From assembly GCA_018136815.1 (NCBI GenBank), contig CM030933.1, positions 6,363,137 to 6,427,136 of the forward strand: a stretch of DNA of 64,000 nucleotides. Direction: 5' to 3'. Position 1 is the stretch's first letter, and each line of letters begins with the position of its first letter. A program made the translations under genes and the position numbers. Shown here one piece after another: positions 34,213 through 44,918 of the stretch. This DNA comes from Isochrysis galbana (lineage: Eukaryota; Haptophyta; Isochrysidales; Isochrysidaceae). The notes beneath the pieces were generated by a model that saw nothing but the letters and a program-made list of their open reading frames with translations, had not been told where the DNA came from and made no database searches.

Positions 34213-36632
34213 TCAAATGGCGGGCGAGCTCCCCGGGCGTATGCGCCACTCGGTGGCTGAGATGATCGGTTGGGATGCGGAGGAGAGGAGACGCCCGGAC
34301 GATGTTGGCCTCTTCCCTATGCCACCCACTCGCAACGTTGTGGCAGAGGCTGAGGCTTGCAACGGTAATGGCGCCGTGGAGCCCAAGTTCCGCACCATTG
34401 AGCCCATCTGCTGAGTCCCGAGGCATGCCCCCGAGCGGAGCATAGAGGACCCATTCATCTCGTTGGGATTTGTTACGCTGACGCCCGCCGCCTCGGCTGA
34501 ATGCACTATAGGTGGATCCGAAGCAGATGTTCGTGCCCTCACCAACCGTGACGCGCGAATATCCTCCTGACCGGTGCCCACGTTGCGACCACGCGCCATC
34601 GTGGTTTCCCGACAAGTAAATTGTGCGAGCATCTTTATGCGCATTTCGGTCGCAGTCCGCGGCTCACTATGGGAGGGACGGGTGCCGGCAAGAGTTCGCG
34701 GCTTGTCAGCTCGCGGACCATGAATAGAAAGGGCCGAGACCGCGGCGGCACGGTTAGCAGCGGTCGACTCTGCGAGGCGATTGCCGTTTGAGACAGGGAG
34801 CCTGCTGTACATCTTGAGCTGTGGCGCTGATTCAGGCCGGCTGAGCCTGCGCGATTCGTTGGCTGGAGGCATACTCCGTAGAGCGTTGGATGGGCGATCC
34901 TTGTGCTCATGGCGTGCAGCCGAGGGGATGCGTAGAGGCGGGCTGCGCTGTCTCAACCTACGCAGCTGGGCGTCCGATTCGCTACTCGTGAGGCCAAGGA
35001 GCTCCACGCATGCCTCCTCAAGCTGTGCCGCCTCCGACGCCGCCTTCTCAGCTGCCGCAATTCCCTCATCGGATTCGGCGTACAGTGCCGCTGCGATTTG
35101 CGCCTTGCGCTCCCGGTACTCGTCGACGAAAGGCGATCGACGCCGTGGAGGGTTCCCGATTGCGGAGCCTCGGCCGGGTCGCTCAGGCGAGGAAGCGGTA
35201 AATGGCGAATTACCCCCCGTGGGGTCAATGGATTGCGCACCTTCCTCCTTGCTCGTACTGGTGGGCTTCTCGGGACGGCGCACACCCAGCCACTTGAGCT
35301 CGTACACGTCCCGCAACGCCGAATACTCATCCATGAGGGCCTCCGTTTCACGCCAGGCTGTTGAGTACTTCTGATGGATTTCTTTCCGCCTATCGTAACC
35401 CTCACGTGCCGCTGCTGCGGGCTCTGATGCGCCCGAGATGCTGTGGCGTCCCCCCATTGCCTCGGATGCGCCCGAGATACTGCCGCGCGCCCAGCGCGCC
35501 TTCCGGTAACCTTCCGGAAGGAAACGGGGTGTGAACCCCGATTTTGCGTGGTGAAGCGCCCTGCCCGGCACTTGCCGTCCGGGCGTGGAGACCGCGCACG
35601 ATGATGTCGGCGACATGTGCCCCCTGGAGGATGGAGTGAGTGGCCCGCGGCCCTGTGAGGCGAACGAGGCGCGCCGGTTCATCGAGCGGCGCTTCTCAAG
35701 CTGGAGCCTTGGGATTTGCCCAGCTTGAGAGAGTCTAGCAATGTGCCTGACTTGGGAGAGCCGGTGAACCTCCGGGCACTCCACCACGTTTTGAGTGTCC
35801 GGCCGTGACGCTGAGAGCCGTTCGTCGAGAGAGGCATCCGACTCACTCACGAGCTGCGCATCAAGGCTCATCGACTTCCCGGTGGACCCACGCCCGCCCC
35901 CCTGCGCCTCGCGTGAGGTTGGCCGCGACGCAACGCTCGAGCCTGAACTCGGCCTCGATCGCGGCTCGCTCCCGTTCGCAAACGTCACGCTGCGTGTGCG
36001 CTGCATTGTCGCTGGGCGCTCGACCTCGGCATCGACCTCGGCAGCATCGGGATACGCGTGTGGTGTGGCAACTTCGCTCTCTTGAGCCATGGCAAGAGAG
36101 ACGGGCTCTTCCTGCGGTGTAAATGTCTTGATGCACTCAGAAACGGACGAGTGAGTGGCGAGAGCACGTGACAGGAGAGGAAAGACCTCCAGGGCGATTG
36201 GTCGGCGATAATCCTAGAGACAGGATGCGGGTATATAGACGCTCAGAGAGTTCGGAGGTGCGAGAGCGCCAACGCGGACAGGCTTCGGGATGATTGCAAC
36301 TGCCATGACGCAAGGCACACCAGAGGGCTCGTCGAGATCATGTGCATCGCCCAGAGGTCTTCGAACTCAGCGTACTCGAGCGTGCCACTCAAATTCGTGT
36401 CGGTCGTGTGGATCAGCTCGAGCACATCCTTCAGTTCGAGCTGTATGCCAAGCTGGGCAAGCCCGCGCCGCAGATCGTGCGCGTCGATCCGTCCTTTGCC
36501 CTCGCTGTCCATGCGGTTGAAGTGCTCGCGCAGCACCTCCCGTAGCGAATCGCTCACCTTGGGCCGCATCTCCGGCCGCAGCTCCCGGTTGCGCAGCCGG
36601 CGCTGCACGTGCTTGGGCGGCGGCTGCCCCAT
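34213..36632 (-). CDS. EF-hand protein with long disordered C-terminal tail
   Basis: Modelled as two exons, 36632-36321 and 36213-34213, phase 0 with a 107-nt intron (donor CTCTG|GTGTGC, acceptor CTCTAG|), ~770 aa. Exon 1 starts MGQPPPKHVQRRL and encodes two EF-hands: loop 1 DSEGKGRIDAHD and loop 2 DTNLSGTLEYAE, with a centrin/calmodulin-like helix AQLGIQLELKDVLELI between them. Exon 2 opens DYRRPIALEVFPLLSRALAT, in frame with the ATG (36090) that could otherwise start a separate 625-aa protein. The tail is Ser/Arg/Pro-rich, with a charged coiled-coil-like stretch near YDRRKEIHQKYSTAWRETEA and YRERKAQIAAALYAE. It may be a calcium-responsive cytoskeletal or basal-body protein, but this is inference. 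The two-gene alternative cannot be excluded; the open frame upstream of 36090 favours fusion. Confidence 0.6.
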
Positions 36633-37289
36633 CGCCGCCCCACCGGCGCGTCGGAGGCAGCCAGCCTCACACTCTCCTCGCGACCTGAAACTGTCAACGG
36701 CGTCACTAACACTCGCGGTCCCTCCCTCTCTCTCCCCCTTTCCGCTGAAAGACTCGATCGATGATCGGTTTCGCCTGCTCGCCCCACGCGCGGCTTGCTT
36801 GCTCCAGTAGTCCTTCTCCATCTTCAACCTAATACCACCCCCTTCAACCTTCAACCTTCAACTACTTCTCCTTCTCCCTAGTACTCCTACTCCTTCTACT
36901 TCTACTTTTCCTTCACATCCATATCTCGTCGTAAACTCTCGGGTGAAGGGTGAAGCGCGACGGCCTCTCTCTTCCACATATAGATAGCCATTTATGGTGG
37001 TTTATGGAGGGGCCTCTCGTCCCCCACTAGCCACGGTGCCACTGTGTCACTGTATGATAACTGTGTGATAGGTGATACAATAGGGTGCCTGTGCCCTGTG
37101 CGGTCGCCGTCATCGATATGGGGTATGGGGCCAGGCTACACGCATGGGATAGTGGCCGGCCACGAACGAGAAGCTCGTCGATGATCATGTGTGCGTTATG
37201 AACTAGCGACACGCCAACAGGAGTAGACGAGAGACGAGAGATCCAGGGCACCCACAGTGGCTCACAGCCTCTACCTCGGAACACTCTAC

Positions 37290-37541
37290 AACAAAAGCCG
37301 CGAGACGCCCGCCCCCCCCCTCCCCCTCCCCCTCTCCAGTCCGGAGAGCCCCAGAGCCAGCCCCCCCCCCCCCCCCCCCCCCCCCTTTCCCCTCCTCGTC
37401 CCCTCCCCTTCCCCTCCCACCCCCACCCGCCGCCTCATCATCCCCTTCCTCCCTTGCGCACCAAACCGCTCGGCGCGCCCCCGCCATCCCCCTCGCACTC
37501 CCCCTCCCTCCCCCGCCGCTCTCCACCCCTTCTCCTGAACG
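37290..37541 (+). promoter_or_regulatory. Pyrimidine-rich leader of the SpoVS-domain gene
   Basis: C/T-rich tract with an uninterrupted C run of about 27 (37359-37385), ending at the ATG in 37542. Probable promoter/5' UTR region by analogy with the other genes here. Confidence 0.4.
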
Positions 37542-38880
37542 ATGAGCGGTGAGTCACGCACGCTCAGCACAGCACGCGCCGCCCGCGCATCTCGCCCTCC
37601 TCACCTCCTTCCGCTCGCACACCTTCTTCCCCCTTCCCCTCCATCCCTTCATCACCTCGGAGCACCGGTGCTCCGCTCGTCTCCTCACACTTGCTCTCCC
37701 GCCTGTCTCTCCAGCTGTCGACATGGCCCTTGACGACGTGATCAAGCAGAATAGGAACGCCCGCTCCACCCGCTCGGGGTCGGGAGTCGTGCGTGGTGGT
37801 CGCCCGCCCTCGCGCCGTGCAGCTGCGCCTTATAGGCGCGAGACTGGTGGCTCATCGGGCACCATGTCTGGCGTTTCGGTCACGGACTTGGCGGCCTCGG
37901 GCAACGCCTCGCTCAAGGTCTCCTCCTCCTCCAAGCCAAATACTGTCGCCGGCGCCATCTGCAACGTCGTGCGAGAGTCGCCCGGCGGCAACCCACCTGC
38001 GGTCCTGGCAACGGGGCCTGCCGCCCTTAACCAGGCAATCAAGGCAATCTGCATTGCTCGTAAGTATCTGCTCGAGGAGGACCCGCCAATCGACATCGTC
38101 TGCAAGCCCACCTTTGAACAGGTGCTCTCGAGCCCTCGGCCCGCGCTATCACAAAAGCCGCGCGAGCCCCTTCCTCAACCAGATGCTGCTCAATTGTGGC
38201 ACACCTTGCATCAAATTGGTCCGTAAACGTTCTCCCGATCCGTTGTTTCGTCTCTGGATGAAACTTCACTCTCCCCACCAACGCCTCGTCCCATCCCTAC
38301 CGCTCTTTCGCCGGCCTCGTCCTCCGATCACGCGTCTCTGGGCCTGATGTATCTAGTGTTCTCAACTTGGCCCACCACATACATGTGTTCATTGTGCGAC
38401 AGGACGTGCGTGAAGGCTCAAACGTGCGCTTTGAGCTCAAGCGCTCAGAAGTCATCACTCGTGAGCCGAGTGAGGAGGACCTTTCTGCTAAGGACAAGAC
38501 CGACTGCTTCAAGCTCGCTGGCGCCATTGCTGGGCGTCTCCGTGATGGCGAGGAGGTGAGCAGCACGGCAAGTGCCACTCACTGGTTGTGTGGCCAGTTG
38601 CACATCTGGGGCTCTCCAATCTGCCCTGTGGGATGGGCCCCTCTTTCACTTTTTGCCCTGCGTCGCTCCCGGCTCTCAGGTTGCCATCACCACGAAAGGC
38701 CCTGTACCGGTGCTCGTCACCGTCAAGGCCATCGCCTTGGCACAGACTTATGTGCAAGAGCGCGATGAGGCGATCGACCTCTCGTTTGCGGTCCAGTTCC
38801 GTGATCTCGAAGACCCGGAGCTGCGCGGATCACCCGTTTCCACCTTCGTGCACTTTGCTATTGTCCCCACCCAGCTTTGA
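37542..38880 (+). CDS. Two-SpoVS-domain protein with UAP56-binding-like N-terminal motif
   Basis: Four exons: 37542-37548 (only ATGAGCG), 37715-38121, 38403-38555 and 38680-38880; introns 166, 281 and 124 nt; 255 aa. The N-terminus MSAVDMALDDVIKQNR closely resembles the UAP56-binding motif of mRNA-export adaptors such as ALYREF and UIF (LDDIIKLNR type), and an Arg/Gly-rich stretch follows. Domain 1 (~75-155) reads TVAGAICNVVRE, ATGPAALNQAIKAICIARKY and IDIVCKPTFE. Domain 2 (~170-253) reads KLAGAIAGRLRDGEEV, VLVTVKAIALAQTYV and DLSFAVQF. Both match SpoVS, an Alba-like fold known from bacterial sporulation and found in scattered protists. Alba-fold proteins bind nucleic acid, so an RNA-binding export or storage factor is a reasonable inference. 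The seven-base first coding exon is unusual but gives a perfect frame. Confidence 0.82.
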
Positions 38881-40159
38881 GACTGCATCGCCTTTGGGTC
38901 CGCACGAGGCGACTTGCCCAAACGCCCGCTGGTAAGCTCGGCTAGGTAAACGATTTCTTTGCGAAGCGCAACTCAAGGCTTGAGGCAGAGGTTGCGCCCG
39001 CTCATGCGGCCCAAGTGCTCAGCTTGTCTTGCTGCATCGCAGGGTGGCGTCGGCAGCTCTCTCAGATCGTGTGTGCGAGTTGAACCCCTCAATGTGTCGA
39101 GGGCTGTGCGCGGGCGTCGGGCGGCCACGAATGCAACCCGATGGTGAGCGGACGAGCTTTAATCGGACACGGCCATTTTTGAGCCTCCCCCCATCCGCAT
39201 GGCATCTTCCTGTTTGAATTGCTTGCATCACTGTGTGCGCATGCTATCGATGCTCTCGACTCAAGTGGCCATTGCCAGATTGTTGCGCGGTATGCTGGCC
39301 GTCGCAGCTGATGGTATGGCTCCTGGCTCGGTTGCATTGAGCGCAAATATCTAATATTGCATCGACGTCATGGTCGCCGTGGTGGATCGATTTTGGTGTG
39401 TCAGTATTGTTGACGCAAGAATGTGGTGGTGGTCGTCAACAAAGTTGGCTTCTTGTTGCTGACGCTGTACGGCTATCGCGTTGTAAGAGAAATCAGAAGG
39501 AGTAAGACTAGGCGAACGAGAATATGAGGCGTCGGCCATACGTCATGCACATCTCTACTTGAAGCTATCACTACGCAAATTTTAAGAAGATCGCTCTAGC
39601 GATAGTTTGTGCGCTCGCCTAGCTTGCACCCTTCTTTTCTGCCTTCATCTGCTTGGCTTGGTCACAACATTTTGTACTACAATGTACGCTCGTGCGTAAT
39701 GAAATTCATGCTTTTGTTCGAAGACAAGCGCGTGTGGGCCTTTTGTGGTAATGGTAATCCTACTCGACACAAGATATTTTTGGCGATAACTAGATAACTA
39801 GTACCTCCATCGCGGAGTATTTGTATAATTTGTATGTAATTTTGCAGCATTCGCGGGGCCGCGGCATATGAAGAAAAACCCCTTGTAATATTCTCGCCTC
39901 GCGCGCGGCTTTGAGACCCGCTTTGTAGCCACGCCCCTTAGACTATTTGTCTACCCTGGACCCTAGGACATCCACCCCTAATACCCTAACCCTAACCCCT
40001 GATAGCCTAAAAAGCCTAAAAGCCCTGTACCTAATAGCTAATACGTAATAGTAATAGTAATAGCACATGGAAATACGAAATATACATCATAAAGTAAGAC
40101 TTTTACTGAGAAGAATTTGACAAATAAATATAGCTTCCTACCAGTCCTTGAATCACAAC
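38881..40159. other. Intergenic, no gene seen
   Basis: Begins with the 3' flank of the SpoVS gene. Becomes AT-richer after 39800 and contains two telomere-like CCCTAA units at about 39969. No coding chain is supportable. Confidence 0.5.
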
Positions 40160-40290
40160 TATCGTTATAACGATAGGGTCATGGAGCGCGCCGCGCTCCC
40201 CTCCTCTCTCTCCTCCCACCCTGCCACCTGCTGCGCCGGCCGACCAGGTCATGGCTGACGCCGGGCAGTCGAACCGCCCAGTGTCAGTGG
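40160..40290. repeat. Element terminus R4 (inverted copy)
   Basis: AACTATCGTTATAACGATAG followed by GGTCATGGAGCGCGCCGCGC and a C-rich block containing CTGCGCCGGCCGA is the inverse of the R4 ends at 16480-16515 and 30885-30915. Confidence 0.6.
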
Positions 40291-40675
40291 AGAGGTAGTA
40301 AATACCGGCCCCGCTAGTATTAGTAGGTGTTTGGCCCGCCGAATCTTGAGAAGATCTTCAGATTTTTTTATGTAGCTCCACGCGTGGGGGGAGTCTAGCT
40401 TGGCGTCTGGAAGCGTTTTGCTACGTGAAAGTAGTGGTGCGAGTCCACGGCCGCGTGTGCGGAAAGAATATGATGCAGCTTTTGTCTTAATGTGCTCATG
40501 CCATATATGGTCATCAGTGTGCTCATTATCAGCAGGAACTCACATAAATATAAGGCGTGCATGCTCACAGAAGGCGAACAGCCAGTACGGCCCGTGCTCT
40601 CCAGGTTTTTGCGCGCCATGCGTGCCACGTGCCACCACACAGTGCTAATCTACGTTGTCGTTGGGCGTGAGAAGA

Positions 40676-41746
40676 CTAGTCAGTCTGGTCCTTCGCAAAG
40701 GTGACCCGGTTCCCGTTTATCTCAAACCGGTTGAACCTTGGCATCTCGCGATCAAACTCCTCGATGAGCTCTGCCCTCTTGCGGCCCCCATGGCTGGGAT
40801 GAGCCAGCACTTCCGCGACAGCGCTTTTGCGAAGCTCCTTTATGTTCATTGTGCCACCACAACTCGTGAGTTCTTTTGCAATGATCTTCTTCCACTTGAT
40901 AGGTTTGAGGCCGGCAGCGGATAACTCATCATCCCGACCCCGCTTCTTTCCAGAGGCCTCGCTCATCTCGCTCGCCTCTCGCGGCACCTTATCCTTGCTC
41001 TTGTACTTGTCCTTCTCTTTGCGCTCGTCATCCCCCTTGGCCTCATCATCGGTCTTGTCCGTTCTCTTCTCCTTCTCCCTGTCCTTCTCCCTCTCTTTGT
41101 CCTTCTCCCTCCGTTTCTTTTTCTTGTCTTTCTTTTCTTCGTCACCAACAGGGTCTGAAGCGCCCTTCCCCCTGCCGTTGCCGCCGTTGGCGGTGTCCTT
41201 ATCCTGTGTGCTTGTGGCAGCCGAAGCAGGTGTTGATTCAGCTAGTGGTGCACTGCTCGGCGCCGCGGTGGCGTTGTCCGAGGCTTCACTCTCGGCCACA
41301 GGAGGCGTGTCTGTTGATGCATCCTCAATTAAGCCCCACAACTTCTCGGCGATGCCCTCGCGGTCAGCCTTGAGGTTGAGCGAATTCTTGGCAAAGTTGA
41401 CGAACTTGGCTTTCTTCCGCGGCAAATTGTCGTACTGCATCAGCTTTTCGACGTACGACTTGAGGCCGGCGTGCTTGGGGTCGGCCGACTCGAGTCGAGT
41501 GATCACACTCTCCATCCAGCTCTGCTGCTTCCTTTCCCCCTTCTTCTCCTTCTCCACATAGAACTTGCCTTCGTACCGCTTCGCCTCGCTCATGCACGAA
41601 GTGTGGGCCTTATACTCTGGCCCCTCGAAGCGTACGCCGCAATCCATGCAGCTGAAGGCCCAGGCGTTGCGGCAGACGTGCGTGTGCTGCTCCACCTTGG
41701 GCTTCTTAATAGGCTCATTGCACACCTCGCAGATGAAGAAGACCAT
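40676..41746 (-). CDS. LYAR: LYAR-type nucleolar zinc-finger protein
   Basis: Single-exon ORF of 356 aa. The N-terminus carries the LYAR double zinc finger: FICEVCNEPIKKPKVEQH then VCRNAWAFSCMDCGVRFEG, with H and C ligands continuing in YKAHTSCMSEAKRYEGK. The middle is Lys/Glu-rich and highly charged. A C-terminal winged-helix-like segment (KWKKIIAKELTSCGG, then IKELRKSAVAEVL, then NRFEINGNRVTF) matches the conserved LYAR C-terminus. LYAR proteins are nucleolar and take part in pre-rRNA processing and growth control. The long Lys-rich linker is typical. The ATG at 41746 sits directly before the first cysteine pair, so the start is well fixed. Confidence 0.92.
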   Translation of the reverse strand: MVFFICEVCNEPIKKPKVEQHTHVCRNAWAFSCMDCGVRFEGPEYKAHTSCMSEAKRYEGKFYVEKEKKGERKQQSWMESVITRLESADPKHAGLKSYVEKLMQYDNLPRKKAKFVNFAKNSLNLKADREGIAEKLWGLIEDASTDTPPVAESEASDNATAAPSSAPLAESTPASAATSTQDKDTANGGNGRGKGASDPVGDEEKKDKKKKRREKDKEREKDREKEKRTDKTDDEAKGDDERKEKDKYKSKDKVPREASEMSEASGKKRGRDDELSAAGLKPIKWKKIIAKELTSCGGTMNIKELRKSAVAEVLAHPSHGGRKRAELIEEFDREMPRFNRFEINGNRVTFAKDQTD

Positions 41747-42089
41747 TGGCGCCGGGCGGCTGGACGGCGGCGGCGACGTCTCCCCGACGGGGGGGGGGGC
41801 GGGGCAATGGGAGAGGCCCTCGAATCTCTCTCTCGCTTCCTCTTCTTCTCCTCTTTTTATAGAATGAATATCGTGGCCAGTTCTTTCCTGGCATTCTCAC
41901 CGCCCCCCCCCCTCTCCCTCTCTCTCCCTTCCTCCTTGACGTCGCCGATCAAACCAAGAATAGAACGGATGCCAAACTGGATATATGTACGCAGCAGCGC
42001 CGCCGGACGAGGGGCGACGCTCTGCTCGTGTGTTCTCCTTCTCTTTACGGTCGTTTTCCCTCTCTTCCCAGTCTAACTCCGCCCCGGTT

Positions 42090-42235
42090 GTCAGCTCCTC
42101 CCTCTCTCCCTCTCTCTCTCTCTCTCTCCCTCCCTCCCTCTCCCTCCCTCCCTCCCTCTCACTCTCTCACTCTCTCTCCCTCCCTCCCTCTCTCCCTCTC
42201 TCTCTCCCCCCCCCCCTCTCTCTGGCTGCCCGGCC
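42090..42235. repeat. (CT)n microsatellite in PABPN1 leader
   Basis: CTCTCC/CCTCCC repeats ahead of the PABPN1 start; long Ser/Leu/Pro ORFs across it are artefacts. Confidence 0.85.
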
Positions 42236-42338
42236 CCGGCCCCCGGCAGGCTGATCGTCTGAACTTCTCCTCTCCCCTCTCTCGGCCCACTGGGAGGAGC
42301 GGGTCCGGCGCGAGGCGGCCGTGGGTCGAGAGCGCGCC

Positions 42339-43464
42339 ATGGCGACGACGGCCGAGGAAGAGGCCGAGCTCGAGACGCTCGACGTGGGGGAGGAGGGCGG
42401 CGAGGAGTACGGGGAGGGAGAGGCAGACGATGCTGTGCGCCAAAGCCGCCCGCTGACCCACCACAGCCGCCAGGAAGGGAAGCAGTGGGGGTTTGAGGGG
42501 GGGGGGACCTCGACGTGGCCTCTCAGCCACCGACTGGCCTCCCGCCTCGCAGGAGCTGGAGCAGATGAAGAACGAGCTGAAGATGGCGGAGGATAATGTG
42601 GAGAAGCTACGGCAGGACAGCGAGGACGCCGAAGAGGCTGGAGAGAGTGCGCAGTGTGGCTGTGCAGGATGCGCCAGGGCTCAGCCAGCGCACGCTCTGC
42701 GTAGGCGGATGCCCTCCCTTGTCCGCGCGTCTGGCTCGTGTACTATCAGGGCTGAGAGAAGTCGCGCTCTTGACCCGCAGATGGAGACGACGAGGCTGCC
42801 ATCGAGAGGGATTCCCGCTCGGTCTATGTGGGCAACGTGAGTGGTGCCCTACTTTGCATGGGCACTCCGCTCTCACGCGTTGCGCTCAGCCAACTCCTTG
42901 TGCACTCCTCGTTTGCCGACAGGTCGACTACTCGGTAACTCCAGAGGACTTACAAGAGCTTTTTGAGACGTCGGCTGGCACAGTGGAGAAGATCACTATT
43001 CCAACCGACAAGTTCAAGCATCCGAAAGGGCAAGTGCTCATGCGTGCCGCGTTAGGCTCACACCATCCATGTGCACACCTGCGCTAGTGCCAGCCCGAGT
43101 GACTGGTGTTCGCATGCTCACCCGAACAGGTATGCCTACGTTGAGTTTACCGAAGCTAGCTCGGTCGAGATTGCTGTGGGGCTCAGCGACACCGAGCTGA
43201 AAGGTCGTGAGATCAAGGTGCGTTGCCTCATCTTTGGAGTAGATGTCTGCAACCCTTTGACTCACTCACCTTGTGCCACACCCTATCACACAGGTTGTTG
43301 CCAAGCGTACAAATGTGCCTGGAATGGGCAAAGGCAAGGGCAAGGGTGGACGTGGCGGAAAGGGAGGCGGACGGGGCTACGGTAAGGGCTACGGCAAAGG
43401 AAGAGGTGGATACCGCCCGTATTACAGGCCACGCTACGGCAGGGGTCGTTACCGACCTTACTAA
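42339..43464 (+). CDS. PABPN1: Nuclear poly(A)-binding protein (PABPN1-type)
   Basis: Six exons: 42339-42434, 42553-42646, 42781-42836, 42923-43029, 43130-43217 and 43294-43464; 203 aa. Order: acidic N-terminus (EEEAELETLDVGEEGGEEYG), a coiled-coil helix (ELEQMKNELKMAEDNVEKL), one RRM with RNP2 VYVGNV and RNP1 KGYAYVEF, then an Arg/Gly/Lys-rich tail ending YGRGRYRPY. This is the full layout of PABPN1/Pab2, which stimulates poly(A) polymerase and controls tail length in the nucleus. Intron 4 begins with GC, not GT (GG|GCAAGT), and splitting there exactly restores KGYAYVEF, so it is a genuine GC-AG intron. Introns are short (118, 134, 86, 100 and 76 nt). Confidence 0.95.
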
Positions 43465-44042
43465 AGGTTGAGGTGGGCTTGAGCTGGGGGCAGAGCACGA
43501 TGGGTCCACGAGACCAAGAAGATCGATTGGTCCTGTGTGTGTACGGTACGTGTATGGCGTCATATTCTAGTCTTGTCGACCGCTGCTTGCGCGTGGTGTG
43601 TCGGTCGCTGTCGTGCTCTGGTCGGTGCTCTTGTGTTCTATCCCCTCCTTCGCGGTGGTTTCGTGATGCTAGGAGAGTGTGTATGGGAGTGCGCTTGCGC
43701 AGACAAGCGCAAGCTGAGCCTCCAGAAAAACTCTTTGTTGGTAGTGGGGGAGGTGTCTCTACACTCTTCCCTTGCTGAAACACGCGGATAAACATCCGCA
43801 CTCCAAACACATCACCCATAGACCATAGATATATGATATATAGCATATGCTAGCATGCTATAGCTCGGTCACTCACTATGGGAAGGGGGTTGTTCGGAGG
43901 GGGGGGGGGGAGTTGCCGGGGCAGGTAGGGGGGGACCCTGCGGAATCCTTGGACACCCAGGGGAGGTGGGAAATAGTGGTTAAAATGAGTGAGTGACCTG
44001 GCTAAGAGATAGATATAGATTATAGGAAGCTGGGTACACGAA
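43465..44042. other. Intergenic with poly-G run
   Basis: 3' flank of PABPN1, then AT-rich TATAGCATATGCTAG palindromes near 43840 and a G run at 43899-43910. No gene recognised. Confidence 0.5.
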
Positions 44043-44255
44043 ACAGATTCTTATCCAGCCACACGGACTCGTGCAGGCTTTGCGGCCGCTACCGCGAAGA
44101 CTCTTGCCACCTGGCTTGGTGTCCCCCAACACAGCGCATCCTCGAAGCCATAGACACCCTCACGGGCTTCACTCCTCACTCCCCGTCCCGGAAGATCGCG
44201 TACCCAAAAAACAAAAGAAATGGTTCGCGTACACGTGTACCTAGGGGAGCCCGCA
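44043..44255 (+). mobile_element. LINE ORF2 C-terminal scrap (zf-RVT-like)
   Basis: One plus-strand frame reads RFLSSHTDSCRLCGRY, then REDSCHLAWCPPTQRILEA. The C-x2-C-x7-H-x3-C layout and context match the zinc knuckle at the 3' end of LINE ORF2, as in the longer copy at 28289-30181, but from a different family. Only about 70 codons survive. An R2 repeat follows at 44351. Confidence 0.65.
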
Positions 44256-44350
44256 CCTGACAGTCTATGTGGCTGGCGGAGTGGAGTGGCTGTGGCTGTG
44301 GCTATGGACTGGGGCTCTAATGATTGTTGAGACAGGGGATGGGGCTCAGG

Positions 44351-44408
44351 TGTCGTTCCGTCAAATGTGGGACATGAGTCGAATTGAGCGATCGAATGTC
44401 CACAGTTG
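44351..44408. repeat. Dispersed ~55-bp repeat R2 (copy 2)
   Basis: Near-identical to 1153-1210 (GTCGTTCCGTCAAATGTGGG...). Confidence 0.65.
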
Positions 44409-44489
44409 TACACAGCGTTATTTTAAAATTAAACTAGCGTAACATTCCCTGCTTCCCGCGACGCGTGTCCCCCGGAGGGCGCCGTGTCG

Positions 44490-44730
44490 GCGCTTTTCGA
44501 TTGTGATTACTTGTAACTATGGGCACGGCCACCCCGCGGGGGCGCCGTGCGTGCGCATAGAAACTTTTTCCCCTAAGGCCCACATTAACGTAAAGTAGCC
44601 GTATACGAGATGTTTCGCTGCGCAGCACGTGTGATTACTTGCAATCATTGTGCACGCCGTGCGTATGCGCATCGGCTCCCCCCCCCCTCGCGAGGGCGCC
44701 GTGCGTGCGCATAGAAACTTTTTCCCCTAA
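44490..44730. repeat. Tandem array R3, two units
   Basis: Two ~170-bp units share CGCCGTGCGTGCGCATAGAA, ACTTTTTCCCCTAAGGCCCA and AACGTAAAGTAGCC. The CCGCGGGGGCGCCGTGCGTG core links them to the array at 1940-2625. Confidence 0.75.
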
Positions 44731-44918
44731 GGCCCACAATAACGTAAAGTAGCCATATCGGCCGCGCAATGTGGTGTTTTGTGTCCGCTTTAGCGCGTTT
44801 TCTCACTATGTGGGGCAAGCGCGCCCTGCGCGGTGCGTATGCCAGGAGCCGCTGCAACCTTGCACAAACTTGGCGCACGCGCCGCTCCACACAGGCACGC
44901 CGTCGCGTGTGACGCGAC

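Noticed and set aside
34213-36090. Stand-alone 625-aa gene starting at 36090
   Set aside because: Replaced by the two-exon EF-hand model because the frame is open and coding-like upstream of 36090 to a good acceptor; kept as an alternative in the feature note.
39960-39990. Telomere-like CCCTAACCCTAACCCC
   Set aside because: Only about two full units, embedded in AT-rich unique sequence; no array, so not a telomere or a convincing interstitial telomere tract.
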